This document shows positions 43,615 to 55,904 of a stretch of DNA of 64,000 nucleotides, in pieces. Below the pieces are notes generated by a model. That model was not told the DNA's origin. It did no database searches and saw only the letters and a program-made list of their open reading frames with translations. Position numbers and translations under genes: made by a program. The stretch spans positions 18,390,975-18,454,974 of the forward strand of contig CM019701.1 in NCBI GenBank assembly GCA_009760885.1, written 5' to 3'. How positions within the stretch are numbered: the first letter of the stretch is position 1; the number at the start of each line of letters is the position of its first letter. This DNA comes from Achatina immaculata. Lineage: Eukaryota; Mollusca; Gastropoda; Stylommatophora; Achatinidae.

Positions 43615-44039
43615 ATGCAAAAGTTTTCGCTCTTGGGGACAGTAGCACAATTTGTTTATACGTGTATCATGATAACATATAAGAAAAATAAACTTAGGCA
43701 GCCATATTATGTCTAAGATTTTCACATAAATATGTGCAATCATCATGATTAAAACTAAACACAAAACTTTAAAAGGCCCCAATCTATTTTTTTTTTCAGT
43801 GCAAATTCTTTGCATGGTCGCTTTTTTGTTTCCTCTTCTTGCCAAAACATCCCAACATTTTGCCCTAAAACCGAGTAATGTCTTCTCTTTTGCCTTGTCT
43901 TTTTTTTTTATTCCAACATTTTCATTACTAGCATTTTTTGACTTGTACAGAACAGATGTGTTTTCTATAGCTAAGTGACTAGATTCGTTTTCTGTGATAA
44001 CACTAGACAATAACAAAGTTTCAGATTAATTTCCACAGA
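43613..44039. other. upstream region of the GPCR exon, no gene seen
   Basis: AT-rich with several T-runs. It presumably holds the 5' UTR or promoter of the receptor, but I see no TATA box or initiator I would assign. Confidence 0.35.
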
Positions 44040-44313
44040 ATGTTATCAAATGTAACAATGGATGTTAACAACTGCACTAACAGTACCAACATCAGCCTTT
44101 CTGTTGAAGAGTATCTGCAACATCTGCAAGACAAAACCAACATTACGATGATACCAGCCACGATATTCATGAGTATCCTGGCATGTTGTGGTCTAGTTGG
44201 TAACGTCCTTGTCTTGTTGGTCTACTCTCACAAGATGAAACTCAACCCGACCAAAGTGCTGCTCATGACGATAGCAAGCTTCGACCTCGTGGCTAACCTG
44301 GGTGCTATCCCAA
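44040..44313 (+). CDS. rhodopsin-family GPCR, first coding exon (N-terminus to TM2)
   Basis: Encodes 91 residues plus one base. The N-terminus is extracellular with five N-glycosylation sequons (N4, N11, N14, N17, N34) and no signal peptide, as usual for class A receptors. TM1 is about residues 41-63 (SILACCGLVGNVLVLLVYS) with the conserved asparagine N55. TM2 is about 72-91 (VLLMTIASFDLVANLGAIP) with the conserved aspartate D82. A 5' splice site, 'ccaa|gtaatg', follows at 44314, and the frame beyond it loses receptor character (SNVIQLFLSSPSSLLSLS). A second ATG at 44058 is an alternative start. Later exons were not found in the remaining 20 kb of repeats. It has the same strand and superfamily as the exon at 8353, but exon order rules out one collinear gene. 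Confidence 0.88.
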
Positions 44314-44559
44314 GTAATGTTATTCAGCTATTTTTGTCTTCACCATCATCGTTATTATCATTATCTTAGTGAAGCTACTGTTACGAAGTGTAGTTATCGC
44401 TAAAATTCTCAAAATTTTCTTGTCTGCTTTACACATATTCCAACATACTAACCATTACATTTTTCGCTTAATTTTCTATTTTTTTCATTCTTTTATTTTA
44501 ACTGTAATTTTTTTCTGTTAGACATTACTTGATGACTATAAATCTTTTTTTACCACAAA
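44314..44559 (+). other. start of intron after the GPCR exon
   Basis: T-rich sequence following the donor site. No coding signal is seen. Confidence 0.5.
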
Positions 44560-44825
44560 GTGCAGTTGTTGCTACCTATCATCACCATAAACTATACCTA
44601 ACAAAGTGGAGCTGTTGTTTCATGCCATCATTATAAACTATACCTAACAAAGTGGAGCTGTTGTTTCATGCCATCATTATAAACTATACCTAACAAAGTG
44701 GAGCCGTTGTTTCATACCATCACTATAAACTATACCTAACAAAGTGGGGCTGTTGTTTCAAGCCATCACTATAAACTATACCTAACAAAGTACAGTTGTT
44801 GTTTCCTACCATCACCATAAACTTT
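44560..44825. repeat. 46-bp minisatellite, ~5 copies
   Basis: The unit is 'gtggagctgttgtttcatgc' plus 'catcattataaactatacc' plus 'taacaaa'. It lies in the presumed GPCR intron. Confidence 0.94.
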
Positions 44826-45384
44826 GCTTTTGATGATATATCTATATGTAAGATACACTGTCCATTATTTTATACACAATTCATGCGAACATTACGTATT
44901 ATGTATTACATTGCATTACATGTCATAGCTTTGGCAATCACGTTTCTCTACTTTCTGAGGTCCTTGGTGTTTGTGATCATTTCAGATGCTTTTGTTTTCT
45001 CATGCCTCTTGGTCAGTTCAGCGAGGTATTTTTTTCTCTTGGCAAACTAGTTACAAAAATTCTGAAAGCTTCAAAGTAGAAAAGAATTAACATCCATATG
45101 TGCGTTAGCTTAATGATGAAGTTCCATACGGTCTCAACAAATTCATTGAGCTAAAATAACAAGCCTTTTTTCGCAGCGGGTTATGAAATATTACAATATT
45201 CATGTACTTTATGGTGTAGCATGTGTATGTAAAGTGGTGTGGGTGATTCTCTGACGGGGGGTGATGTTTGGAAACTGTAGATATTTGATCTATTTGTGTC
45301 TCGGTCTATCCTAACCAACTGGAAGGTACACTTCTTTGTTCACTACCACAAGGAAAAGGTTACACAAACTGCAAAGCCTAGTTA
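44826..45384. other. no gene seen
   Basis: An 84-codon hydrophobic frame (44796-45050) begins in the minisatellite and has no receptor motifs. Otherwise nothing is recognised. Confidence 0.35.
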
Positions 45385-45548
45385 TCAGTGACTCTTCCTT
45401 TCAAAAAGACACGTAGTTATCAGTGACTCTTCCTTACAAATAGACATGTGGTTATCGGTGAATCTTCCTTACAAATAGACATGTGGTTATCGGTGAGTCT
45501 TCCTTACAAATAGACATGTGGTTATCGGTGACTCTTCCTTACAAATAG
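45385..45548. repeat. 35-bp minisatellite, ~5 copies
   Basis: Units are 'gtggttatcggtgactcttc' plus 'cttacaaatagacat'. Confidence 0.92.
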
Positions 45549-45640
45549 GCATCGTTCTTGTTATCGTCTTGGGTTTCTTCCCCTGCCTTCGTCGTTCTGA
45601 AACAGTGCGATGTCAACATTAAGAACATCTATGATGTTCA

Positions 45641-45860
45641 CAACTCACTACCAAAAATAGCACTAAGATGGACATCACAGGGGAACAGAAGTAAGGGTAG
45701 ACCAAAAGAGACATGGAGAAGTACAACAGAAAGGATGTTGAGCAAAAGAGGGCTCACCTGGGCAAGAGCAGAAAAAAAGGCAAAGCACAGGCATTTGTGG
45801 AAAACCCTTGCGGAAGCCCCATGTGCCTTGGGCATTTAAGGTTCAGAGAGAGAGAGAGAG
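45641..45860 (+). mobile_element. LINE A, very short 3' fragment
   Basis: About 220 bp: NSLPKIALRWTSQGNRSKGR, PKETWRSTTERMLSKRGL, ending APCALGI, a TAA stop, 'ggttcag' and (AG)n. 'atgatgtt' at 45631-45638 repeats at 45861-45868; with one mismatch the match extends to 14 bp, partly shared with the element edge. Confidence 0.92.
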
Positions 45861-45874
45861 ATGATGTTAACAAC

Positions 45875-46429
45875 CCAGGCTCTACAGACGGTGCAGGAAA
45901 TTTTCCACCGTTTCTAAGAGAAAGCCCAATTTCTGTTGAAAATGTAGAGATTTAAATAACTCTTGATAAGTGCAAAATTTAAAACTGGTTCTGGTTTGAA
46001 ACCAACGCTTTAACCTACGAGAGTAGCTGGACAAGAACAAGACCATTTATGAGTCAAGAAAAAGAACATATTTTGGATCCGAAAACTAAATTCAAAATAG
46101 TTTTTTCTACTCTGTTTTACTTTTCTTTTGTTTTTAATTATTGATGTCGCAGTCGGTTATATTCAAGAAAGATTTGAGCAATTTTAATATCACAGATGTT
46201 AAGATTTTGATATTCCCCCCCCCCCCCCTTTTCTTTTATATGACTTCCGTAAATGAAAATCTGAGACGATAAATGAGCTTTCAAACAAATGTAGAAATTT
46301 AGAAAATTAAGAAAATAGAAAAACTGACGTCATTGAGCTGTGTGATGAATGAGATCCCCCCCCCCACCCCCAGTGCTAGAAAATACAGCGCTAAATGTGG
46401 ACTGAGTTATATTGCTCAATATAATTTTA
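45875..46429. other. no gene; C-rich runs
   Basis: It contains C11-12 near 46216 and C9 near 46355. A short open stretch, NNPGSTDGAGNFPPFLRESP, follows the LINE A duplication but has no recognised domain. Confidence 0.4.
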
Positions 46430-46640
46430 TTCCTGATGTTTCTATCGTATTAAGTAAATTACTAACAGCTGTTGTCTCTGTCGCATTAAGTATATTCCTA
46501 ACAGCTGTTGTCTCTATTGAATTAAGTATATTACTAACACCTGATGTTTCTGTTGAATTAAATATATTACTAACACCTGGTGTCTCTGTTGAATTAAATA
46601 TATTTGTAACAGCTGCAAGTGTCGAAATTAAAACTTTGTG
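46430..46640. repeat. 36-bp minisatellite, ~5 copies
   Basis: Units combine 'attaagtatattactaacag' and 'ctgttgtctctgttga' with variants. The 36-bp period keeps one frame open by chance. Confidence 0.88.
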
Positions 46641-46667
46641 AAACCGTTTACACTCAGTAATGGCGGA

Positions 46668-47400
46668 AGCCTGTCTTCACTGGCTAGCAAAATAGGACTT
46701 GAAATTAACAAGGACAAAACAAAAATAATGAAAATTCCCCTTAATCAAAATGGAAAAATACACATACACATAGAAAGGACAGATATTGAAGAAGTCAATC
46801 AATTTGCATAACTTGGCAGCTACATAGACCAGGATGGTGACACTAGAAAGGAAGTTAGAATCAGACTTGCAAAAACAGCATCCATCTTCAAGAATACTGA
46901 GAACATATGGAATTCAAAAGTTATAAGCACAAAAACCAAGTTAAGACTACTCAAATGCAAATGTAATATCCACCCTCATTTATGCATGCGAAAGCTGGAA
47001 AACAACTAAAGAAATAGAAAAGAAATTAGACTCTTTTGAAAACAAATGCCTAAGGAAAATACTTGGCATCAAGTGGAACGAACTCAAGAACAATGCAGAG
47101 ATAAGACAGATGACTGAACAACAACCAGTCTCATGGGTGATGAGGAAAAGGAGATGGACATATGTTGGTCACTTGATGAGAAGAAATGATCAGAGAATCC
47201 CAAAACAAGCTATCAAGTGGAACACAATAGGCCGAAGAAAAAGAGGCAGGTCGTGTGAAACTCTAAAGAGGACATTATTAAGAGAGGCCAAGTTAACAGG
47301 CATAAAATCCCTTGATGAGGTTGAAAGACTGGCCGAAGACAGGGAAAATTGGCGAACTACTTTGCGAGCCCTATGTGACGTTTAACGGCACGGGAAGGAT
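46668..47400 (+). mobile_element. LINE B, 5'-truncated 3' fragment
   Basis: It starts at SLASKIGLEINKDKTKIMKI, passes the thumb region (a stop in NQFA-stop-LGSYIDQDG and a one-base shift near 46955), and ends with an intact 91-codon C-terminal domain (47110-47385: YVGHLMRRNDQR and GRRKRGRSCETLKR) and a 'gtaagatataagatataag' tail. The flanks 'ggcggaagc' and 'ggtggaagc' match with one mismatch, a possible target duplication. Confidence 0.9.
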
Positions 47401-47569
47401 GTAAGATATAAGATATAAGAACGGTGGAAGCTGGAATGAAGCATAAGGCCATTCAAATGTGTGACTAGCTGACCTGATATCAGATTTTACTGAAATAAAA
47501 TGAATTTTTTTTCTAAACACAAAAGTTTTACTTGAAAAAAACACTTAAAGGCATGCGTGATAAAAACTA

Positions 47570-48180
47570 AAACATACGCATCACACACACCAATGATAGT
47601 CTAAAACATATACAGTACACACCAGTGATTAAAAACTAAAACATATACAGTACATAACAGTGATCAAATACAAAATATATGCAGTATGCACCAGTGATAA
47701 AAACTAAAATATATACATTACACAACAGCGATAAACTCTAAAACATATGCAGTACACACCACTGATACAATCTAAAATATATACAGTACGCACCAGTGAT
47801 AAAAACTAGAACAAATACATTATGTATCAGTGATAAAATTAAACATATACAGTACACACCAGTGACAAGAACTAAAACGTATGCAGTACACACCAGTGAT
47901 AAGAACTAAAACGTATACAGCGCGCATCAGTGATAAAAAACTAAAATATATACAGTACACACCAGTGATAAGAACTAAAACGTATACAGTGCGCACCAGT
48001 GATAAAAAACTAAAATATAGATAGTACGCACCAGTGATAAGAAATAAAACGTATACAGTGCGCATCAGTGATAAAAAACTAAAATATTTACAATACGCGC
48101 CAGTGATAAGAATTAAAACGTATACAGTGCGCACCAGTGATAAAAAAACTAAAATATATACAGTGCGCACCAGTGTTTGT
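47570..48180. repeat. 34-bp minisatellite
   Basis: About 18 units of 'acagtacacaccagtgataa' plus 'aaactaaaacatat', with 'gcgcaccagtg' and 'agaactaaaacgt' variants alternating towards the right. Confidence 0.94.
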
Positions 48181-48390
48181 TGTTACTGGCTGAGCAGTTC
48201 TTCGTTCTAAATGTAAGTAAGGTAACTGCAGTTGTATTTTAATGCTTCTCATTTTATAGTACATTTAGAATATATCTTATTCATTTTAAAATTAATTTAT
48301 AACTTACTAATACTATTTAAAATAGATATCAGACATAGTGAAAGTTACTTAACTTAACGGGTTTTAAATTTTAATTGGTAATTTCATAAT
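48181..48390. other. no gene seen
   Basis: AT-rich spacer before the large array. Confidence 0.4.
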
Positions 48391-51385
48391 AGTGTGAGAC
48401 GGCAAGGTATGTTACAACATGAGGTGGCAACATAAAACACGGGTCGGCAAGGTATGTTACAGCATGGGGTGGCAACATAGAGCACGGGGCGGCAAGGTAT
48501 GTTACAACATGAGGTGGCAACATAAAACACGGGTCGGCAAGGTATGTTATAGCATGGGGTGGCAACATAAAACAAGGGGCTGCAAGGTATGTTACAGCAC
48601 GGGGTGGCAACATAGAGCACGGGGCGGCAAGGTATGTTACAACATGAGGTGGCAACATAAAACACGGGTCGGCAAGGTATGTTATAGCATGGGGTGGCAA
48701 CATAGAGCACGGGGCGGCAAGGTATGTTACAACACGGGGTGGCAACATAAAACACGGGGCGGCAAGGTATGTTACAGCATGGGGTGGCAACATAAAACAC
48801 GGGGCGGCAAGATATGTTACAGCACGGGGTGGCAACATAAAAGACGGGTCGGCAAGATATGTTACAGCACAGGGCTGTGGCATACAACACCGGCGGCAAG
48901 GTATGTTACAGCACGAAGTTGCAACATACAACACGGGGCGGCAAAGTATGTTACAGCACGGATTGGCAAGATATGTTACAGCACGGAGTGGCAAAATATG
49001 TTACAGCACGGGTCGGCAAGATATGTTACAGCACGGAGTGGCAAAGTATGTTACAACACGGGTCGGCAAGATATGTTACAGCACGGATTGGCAAGATATG
49101 TTACAGCACGGAGTGGCAAAATATGTTACAGCACGGGTCGGCAAGGTATGTTACAGCACGGGTCGGCAAGGTATGTTACAGCATGGGGTGGCAACATAGA
49201 GCACGGGGCGGCAAGGTATGTTACAACATGAGGTGGCAACATAAAACACGGGTCGGCAAGGTATGTTATAGCATGGGGTGGCAACATAAAACAAGGGGCT
49301 GCAAGGTATGTTACAGCACGGGGTGGCAACATAGAGCACGGGGCGGCAAGGTATGTTACAACATGAGGTGGCAACATAAAACACGGGTCGGCAAGGTATG
49401 TTATAGCATGGGGTGGCAACATAGAGCACGGGGCGGCAAGGTATGTTACAACACGGGGTGGCAACATAAAACAAGGGGCTGCAAGGTATGTTACAGCATG
49501 GGGTGGCAACATAAAACACGGGGCGGCAAGATATGTTACAGCACGGGGTGGCAACATAAAAGACGGGTCGGCAAGATATGTTACAGCACAGGGCTGTGGC
49601 ATACAACACCGGCGGCAAGGTATGTTACAGCACGAAGTTGCAACATACAACACGGGGCGGCAAAGTATGTTACAGCACGGATTGGCAAGATATGTTACAG
49701 CACGGAGTGGCAAAATATGTTACAGCACGGGTCGGCAAGATATGTTACAGCACGGAGTGGCAAAGTATGTTACAACACGGGTCGGCAAGATATGTTACAG
49801 CACGGATTGGCAAGATATGTTACAGCACGGAGTGGCAAAATATGTTACAGCACGGGTCGGCAAGGTATGTTACAGCACGGGTCGGCAAGGTATGTTACAG
49901 CACGGAGTGGCAACATAAAACACGGGACGGCAAGATATGTTACAGCATGGGTCGGCAAGGTATGTTACAGCACGGATTGGCAAGGTATGTTACAGCATGG
50001 GCCTGCGGCATACAACATGGGTCGGCAAGGTATGCTACAGCACGCGCGGCAAGGTATCTTACAGCAAGGGGCGACAAGGTATGTTACAGCATGGGCCTGC
50101 GGCATACAACATGGGTCGGCAAGGTATGCTACAGCACGCGCGGCAAGGTATCTTACAGCAAGGGGCGACAAGGTATGTTACAGCACGGGCCTGCGGCATA
50201 CAACATGGGTCGGCAAGATATGTTACAGCACGCGCGGCAAGGTATGTTACAGCACGGGGCGGCAATGTATGGTACAGCACGGGGTGGCAACATAAAAAAC
50301 GGGTCGGTAAGGTATGTTACAGCACGGGGTGGCAACATACAGCATTGGTCGGCAAGGTATGTTAGCACGGGGCGCAAACATACAGCACGTGACAGCAACA
50401 TACAGCATTGGGCGCAAACATAAAGCACATGACAGCAACATAGAGCACGGGGGGCAACATACAGCACGTGGCGACAACATAGAGCACGGGGCGGCAACAT
50501 ACAGCACGTGACAGCAACATAGAGCACGGGGCGGCAACATAGAGCACGTGGCGACAACATAGAGCACGGACGGAAACATACAGCACGTGGCGACAACATA
50601 GAGCACGTGACAGCAACATAGAGCACGTGGCGACAACATAAAACACGGGACGGCAAGATATGTTACAGCATGGGTCGGCAAGGTATGTTACAGCACGGAT
50701 TGGCAAGGTATGTTACAGCATGGGCCTGCGGCATACAACATGGGTCGGCAAGGTATGCTACAGCACGCGCGGCAAGGTATCTTACAGCAAGGGGCGACAA
50801 GGTATGTTACAGCATGGGCCTGCGGCATACAACATGGGTCGGCAAGGTATGCTACAGCACGCGCGGCAAGGTATCTTACAGCAAGGGGCGACAAGGTATG
50901 TTACAGCACGGGCCTGCGGCATACAACATGGGTCGGCAAGATATGTTACAGCACGCGCGGCAAGGTATGTTACAGCACGGGGCGGCAATGTATGGTACAG
51001 CACGGGGTGGCAACATAAAAAACGGGTCGGTAAGGTATGTTACAGCACGGGGTGGCAACATACAGCATTGGTCGGCAAGGTATGTTAGCACGGGGCGCAA
51101 ACATACAGCACGTGACAGCAACATACAGCATTGGGCGCAAACATAAAGCACATGACAGCAACATAGAGCACGGGGGGCAACATACAGCACGTGGCGACAA
51201 CATAGAGCACGGGCGGCAACATACAGCACGTGACAGCAACATAGAGCACGGGCGGCAACATAGAGCACGTGGCGACAACATAGAGCACGGACGGAAACAT
51301 ACAGCACGTGGCGACAACATAGAGCACGTGACAGCAACATAGAGCACGTGGCGACAACATAGAGCACGGGCGGCAACATAATGTA
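48391..51385. repeat. large 'ggcaaggtatgttacagcac' satellite-like array
   Basis: The basic modules are 'ggcaaggtatgttacagcac' and 'ggggtggcaacataaaacac', mixed into higher-order units. A block of about 719 bp occurs twice (about 48457-49175 and 49176-49894). A block of about 723 bp also occurs twice (about 49918-50640 and 50641-51380). The right end shifts to 'acatagagcacgtggcgac' modules. Frames of up to 478 codons are open on both strands because of the repeat arithmetic. They contain no domain and I do not call them genes. Confidence 0.95.
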
Positions 51386-51539
51386 AACTTCTGGTGATTA
51401 TTTGTGTATATATATCCACTTATAAGGAGTATAAAACTTCAAGTATGTGCTGTCGTACAAATGTGGGTCGAGCAATTGTTCCCTTCCTCGGCTCTCCCCA
51501 GGTCCCGGGTCTCTCTACCCGTAGCAGTCTGGCCATCTG

Positions 51540-51870
51540 AGACAGCATCATTTTATGTACATCTGGGACAGCATTATTTTATGTAATCTGGGACTGCATC
51601 ATTTTATGTACATCTGGGACAGCATTATTTTATGTACATCTAGGACAGCATTATTTTATGTAATCTGGGACTGCATCATTTTATGTAATCTGGGACAGCA
51701 TAATTTTGTGTACATCTGGGACAGCATTATTTTATGTACATCTGGGACAGCATTATTTTATGTAATCTGGGACTGCATCATTTTATGTACATCTGGGACA
51801 GCATCATTTATGTACATATGGGACAGCATCATTTTATGTACATCTGGGACAGCATTATTTTGAGTACATT
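51540..51870. repeat. 26-bp minisatellite (first copy)
   Basis: Units are 'catctgggacagcattattt' plus 'tatgta', with a shorter variant lacking 'cat'. The second copy is at 53792-54115. Confidence 0.94.
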
Positions 51871-51951
51871 AATTATCTCCGTACAATACATATAGTGTCA
51901 CAACATTGTCCACATAAATGAAGACTCAGAACTAAGAGCTGCACGTACAAG

Positions 51952-52078
51952 TCTCAGCTCACACTGTTTATTAAGTGACTGACGGAAACAGTGGACGACA
52001 ACACAGAGTACAAGTCTCAGCTCACACTGTTTATTAAGTGACTGACGGAAACAGTGGACGACAACACAGAGTACATAA
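51952..52078. repeat. 63-bp unit, two copies
   Basis: 'gtacaagtctcagctcacac' through 'ggacgacaacacaga' is present twice head to tail. It is copied again at 54198-54328. Confidence 0.93.
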
Positions 52079-52179
52079 CACGACTGTCATATTTCTAATA
52101 CTTAACAATAACATGTTTAATTATATATCAATTTGACTTAATTGTCTCAGTTATGAGCTCCTTCTCCCTTCGTTACCTT

Positions 52180-52712
52180 ATACGCATCAGTTGCTTCTGG
52201 GGTTCCCTGCCCTCTTCTGGTCCCACATCTTCTTACTTGGTCATTGGTGCATTCTGCACCTGGTAGCCCATTACATCTCTCCTTTCTCCACATCTCCTTA
52301 CTCTGTTATCTACCTTATGACCTTGGTCATTGGTACATTCTGCACCTGGTAGCCCATTACATCTCTCCTTTCTCCACATCGTCTTACTCTGTTATGTAGC
52401 TTATGACCTTGGTCATTGGTGAGTTCTGCACCTGGTAGCCCATTACATCTCTCCTTTCTCCACATCTTCTTACTCTGTTATCTACCTTATGACCTTGGTC
52501 ATTGGTACATTCTGCACCTGGTAGCCCATTACATCTCTCCTTTCCTTTCTCCACATTTTCTTACTCTGTTATCTAGCTTATGACCTTGGTCATTGGTACA
52601 TTCTGCACCTGGTAGCCCATTACATCTCTCCTTTCCTTTCTCCACATCTTCTTACTCTGTTATCTAGCTTATGACCTTGGTCATTGGTATATTCTGCACC
52701 TGGTAGCCCATT
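52180..52712. repeat. 86-bp minisatellite (first copy)
   Basis: Units contain 'ttggtcattggtacattctg', 'cacctggtagcccattacat' and 'cttactctgttatctacctt'. The array is cut at 52712 by the duplication junction. Confidence 0.94.
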
Positions 52713-53635
52713 AGATATGTTACAGCACGGAGTGGCAAAATATGTTACAGCACGGGTCGGCAAGATATGTTACAGCACGGATTGGCAAGATATGTTACAG
52801 CACGGAGTGGCAAAATATGTTACAGCACGGGTCGGCAAGGTATGTTACAGCACGGGTCGGCAAGGTATGTTACAGCACGGAGTGGCAACATAAAACACGG
52901 GACGGCAAGATATGTTACAGCATGGGTCGGCAAGGTATGTTACAGCACGGATTGGCAAGGTATGTTACAGCATGGGCCTGCGGCATACAACATGGGTCGG
53001 CAAGGTATGCTACAGCACGCGCGGCAAGGTATCTTACAGCAAGGGGCGACAAGGTATGTTACAGCATGGGCCTGCGGCATACAACATGGGTCGGCAAGGT
53101 ATGCTACAGCACGCGCGGCAAGGTATCTTACAGCAAGGGGCGACAAGGTATGTTACAGCACGGGCCTGCGGCATACAACATGGGTCGGCAAGATATGTTA
53201 CAGCACGCGCGGCAAGGTATGTTACAGCACGGGGCGGCAATGTATGGTACAGCACGGGGTGGCAACATAAAACACGGGTCGGCAAGGTATGTTACAGCAC
53301 GGGGTGGCAACATACAGCATTGGTCGGCAAGGTATGTTAGCACGGGGCGCAAACATACAGCACGTGACAGCAACATACAGCATTGGGCGCAAACATAAAG
53401 CACATGACAGCAACATAGAGCACGGGGGGCAACATACAGCACGTGGCGACAACATAGAGCACGGGCGGCAACATACAGCACGTGACAGCAACATAGAGCA
53501 CGGGCGGCAACATAGAGCACGTGGCGACAACATAGAGCACGGACGGAAACATACAGCACGTGGCGACAACATAGAGCACGTGACAGCAACATAGAGCACG
53601 TGGCGACAACATAGAGCACGGGCGGCAACATAATG
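52713..53635. repeat. 'ggcaaggtatgttacagcac' array (second copy)
   Basis: It matches 49739-50640 (offset about 2974) and 50641-51385 (offset 2252). It carries only one ~723-bp block where the first array has two. Confidence 0.94.
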
Positions 53636-53791
53636 TAAACTTCTGGTGATTATTTGTGTATATATATCCACTTATAAGGAGTATAAAACTTCAAGTATGT
53701 GCTGTCGTACAAATGTGGGTCGAGCAATTGTTCCCTTCCTCGGCTCTCCCCAGGTCCCGGGTCTCTCTACCCGTAGCAGTCTGGCCATCTG

Positions 53792-54115
53792 AGACAGCAT
53801 CATTTTATGTACATCTGGGACAGCATTATTTTATGTAATCTGGGACTGCATCATTTTATGTACATCTGGGACAGCATTATTTTATGTACATCTAGGACAG
53901 CATTATTTTATGTAATCTGGGACTGCATCATTTTATGTAATCTGGGACAGCATAATTTTGTGTACATCTGGGACAGCATTATTTTATGTACATCTGGGAC
54001 AGCATTATTTTATGTAATCTGGGACTGCATCATTTTATGTACATCTGGGACAGCATCATTTATGTACATATGGGACAGCATCATTTTATGTACATCTGGG
54101 ACAGCATTATTTTGA
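53792..54115. repeat. 26-bp minisatellite (second copy)
   Basis: Duplicate of 51540-51870 with the same order of variant units. Confidence 0.94.
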
Positions 54116-54429
54116 GTACATTAATTATCTCCGTACAATACATATAGTGTCACAACATTGTCCACATAAATGAAGACTCAGAACTAAGAGCTGCACGTAC
54201 AAGTCTCAGCTCACACTGTTTATTAAGTGACTGACGGAAACAGTGGACGACAACACAGAGTACAAGTCTCAGCTCACACTGTTTATTAAGTGACTGACGG
54301 AAACAGTGGACGACAACACAGAGTACATAACACGACTGTCATATTTCTAATACTTAACAATAACATGTTTAATTATATATCAATTTGACTTAATTGTCTC
54401 AGTTATGAGCTCCTTCTCCCTTCGTTACC

Positions 54430-55035
54430 TTATACGCATCAGTTGCTTCTGGGGTTCCCTGCCCTCTTCTGGTCCCACATCTTCTTACTTGGTCATTGGT
54501 GCATTCTGCACCTGGTAGCCCATTACATCTCTCCTTTCTCCACATCTCCTTACTCTGTTATCTACCTTATGACCTTGGTCATTGGTACATTCTGCACCTG
54601 GTAGCCCATTACATCTCCTTTCTCCACATCGTCTTACTCTGTTATCTAGCTTATGACCTTGGTCATTGGTGATTCTGCACCTGGTAGCCCATTACATCTC
54701 TCCTTTCTCCACATCTTCTTACTCTGTTATCTAGCTTATGACCTTGGTCATTGGTGTATTCTGCACCTGGTAGCCCATTACATCTCTCCTTTCTCCACAT
54801 TTTCTTACTCTGTTATCTAGCTTATGACCTTGGTCATTGGTACATTCTGCACCTGGTAGCCCATTACATCTCTCCTTTCTCCGCATCCTCTTATTCTGTT
54901 ATCTACCTTATGACGTTGGTCATTGGTGAGTTCTGCACCTGGTAGCCCATTACATCTCTCCTTTCTCCACTTCTTCTTACTCTGTTATCTACCTTATGAA
55001 GTTGGTCATTGGTGCATTCTGCACCTGGTAGCCCC
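54430..55035. repeat. 86-bp minisatellite (second, longer copy)
   Basis: Same unit as 52180-52712 with small indels between copies (e.g. 'acatctcctttctcc' for 'acatctctcctttctcc'). It runs further right, so it probably preserves the original right edge. Confidence 0.93.
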
Positions 55036-55559
55036 ATATCTTATTTAATACTAGTCTGTTGCCTGCGCAACCTTCTCTTGTTTCCATAACTCTTAACTTC
55101 CTTACACTCTATGACACACGTCATTGTGCCTTCTGCGCTGGTGGCCTCTCTATAAATGTAATAAATAATATAAATTCTAATCATCAACCTTAGCTCTCCA
55201 CTACCTATTTTCATAAGAATATTTATAACACATACATGCACTCCTGTACCACAAATTTACGTCCACATATAGATCCCTCGCGAAAACAACATCACAGAGG
55301 TGGCTCGATAACTTTGATTATTACACAGAACTTCACCTCTATCCTAGTTAGGCACATAAGCACAATATATACTAAAAACGGCACAAATTATACTTGCGCG
55401 CCTTACCTCAACGAAAACATAGGACGAGACTGACTGTTTTAATTGCTCATTCCCCTTTTTTTCCGCGTGCATGCGTCACTTTATCTAAAACGAGGCGCTG
55501 ACCTGGCTCCCCTTGGCCGGCCGGTCCCAAAAAAAAAAAAAAGCCAGCTCCCGCCTGCC
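55036..55559. other. no gene seen
   Basis: Unique sequence with an A-run near 55529. No coding signal is recognised. Confidence 0.4.
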
Positions 55560-55579
55560 TCCCACCTTGCAATAGAGCA

Positions 55580-55790
55580 GTGGGCGGCAACATGCGGCAC
55601 GGGGCGGCATGGTATGCTACATCACGGGGCGGCAAGGTTTGCTACAGTACTGGGTGGCAAGGTCGTTAGAGCACAAGGCGGCAACATACAACACGGGGGG
55701 CAACATACAGCACTGGGCGGCATAATAGAGCACGGGATGGCAAAGTATACTACAGCACCGAGAGGTAACATACAGCACAGGATGACATAG
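55580..55790. repeat. outlying, diverged block of the 'ggcaaggtatg' array
   Basis: Several units ('gggcggcatggtatgctaca', 'gggcggcaaggtttgctaca', 'gcaacatacagcac') match the 48.4-53.6 kb modules with more substitutions. It is an older satellite fragment. Confidence 0.85.
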
Positions 55791-55904
55791 ATGTTCCACT
55801 TATATCAGTACAACAACTGTATAAACATAACCGTTCAACCATGCACCATTCACTTTGCAACCAATTCGCTTTGACATCTGAGCCGTGAACCTGTTCTGTC
55901 TGGA

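Larger units (their letters stand above)
50641..54960. repeat. ~2.25-kb tandem duplication
   Basis: Landmarks recur at a constant offset of about 2252 bp: the array end (51037 and 53289), the unique 'aacttctggtgattatttg' spacer, the 26-bp minisatellite (51540 and 53792) and the 63-bp duplicate. Identity looks nearly complete. The second copy opens at 52713 by joining the 86-bp array ('gtagcccatta') directly to 'gatatgttacagcacgg'. Confidence 0.93.

Noticed and set aside
8353..44313. The two GPCR exons as one gene
   Set aside because: The exon with the N-terminus lies downstream of the exon with TM4-TM7 on the same strand, so they cannot be spliced in order without rearrangement.
48391..51386. 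Open frames of up to 478 codons on both strands (GKVCYSTGWQH-type and LPPHAVTYLAAP-type repeats)
   Set aside because: They are translations of the tandem array, open on both strands and in several frames, with no domain, splice or start context. They arise from repeat arithmetic.
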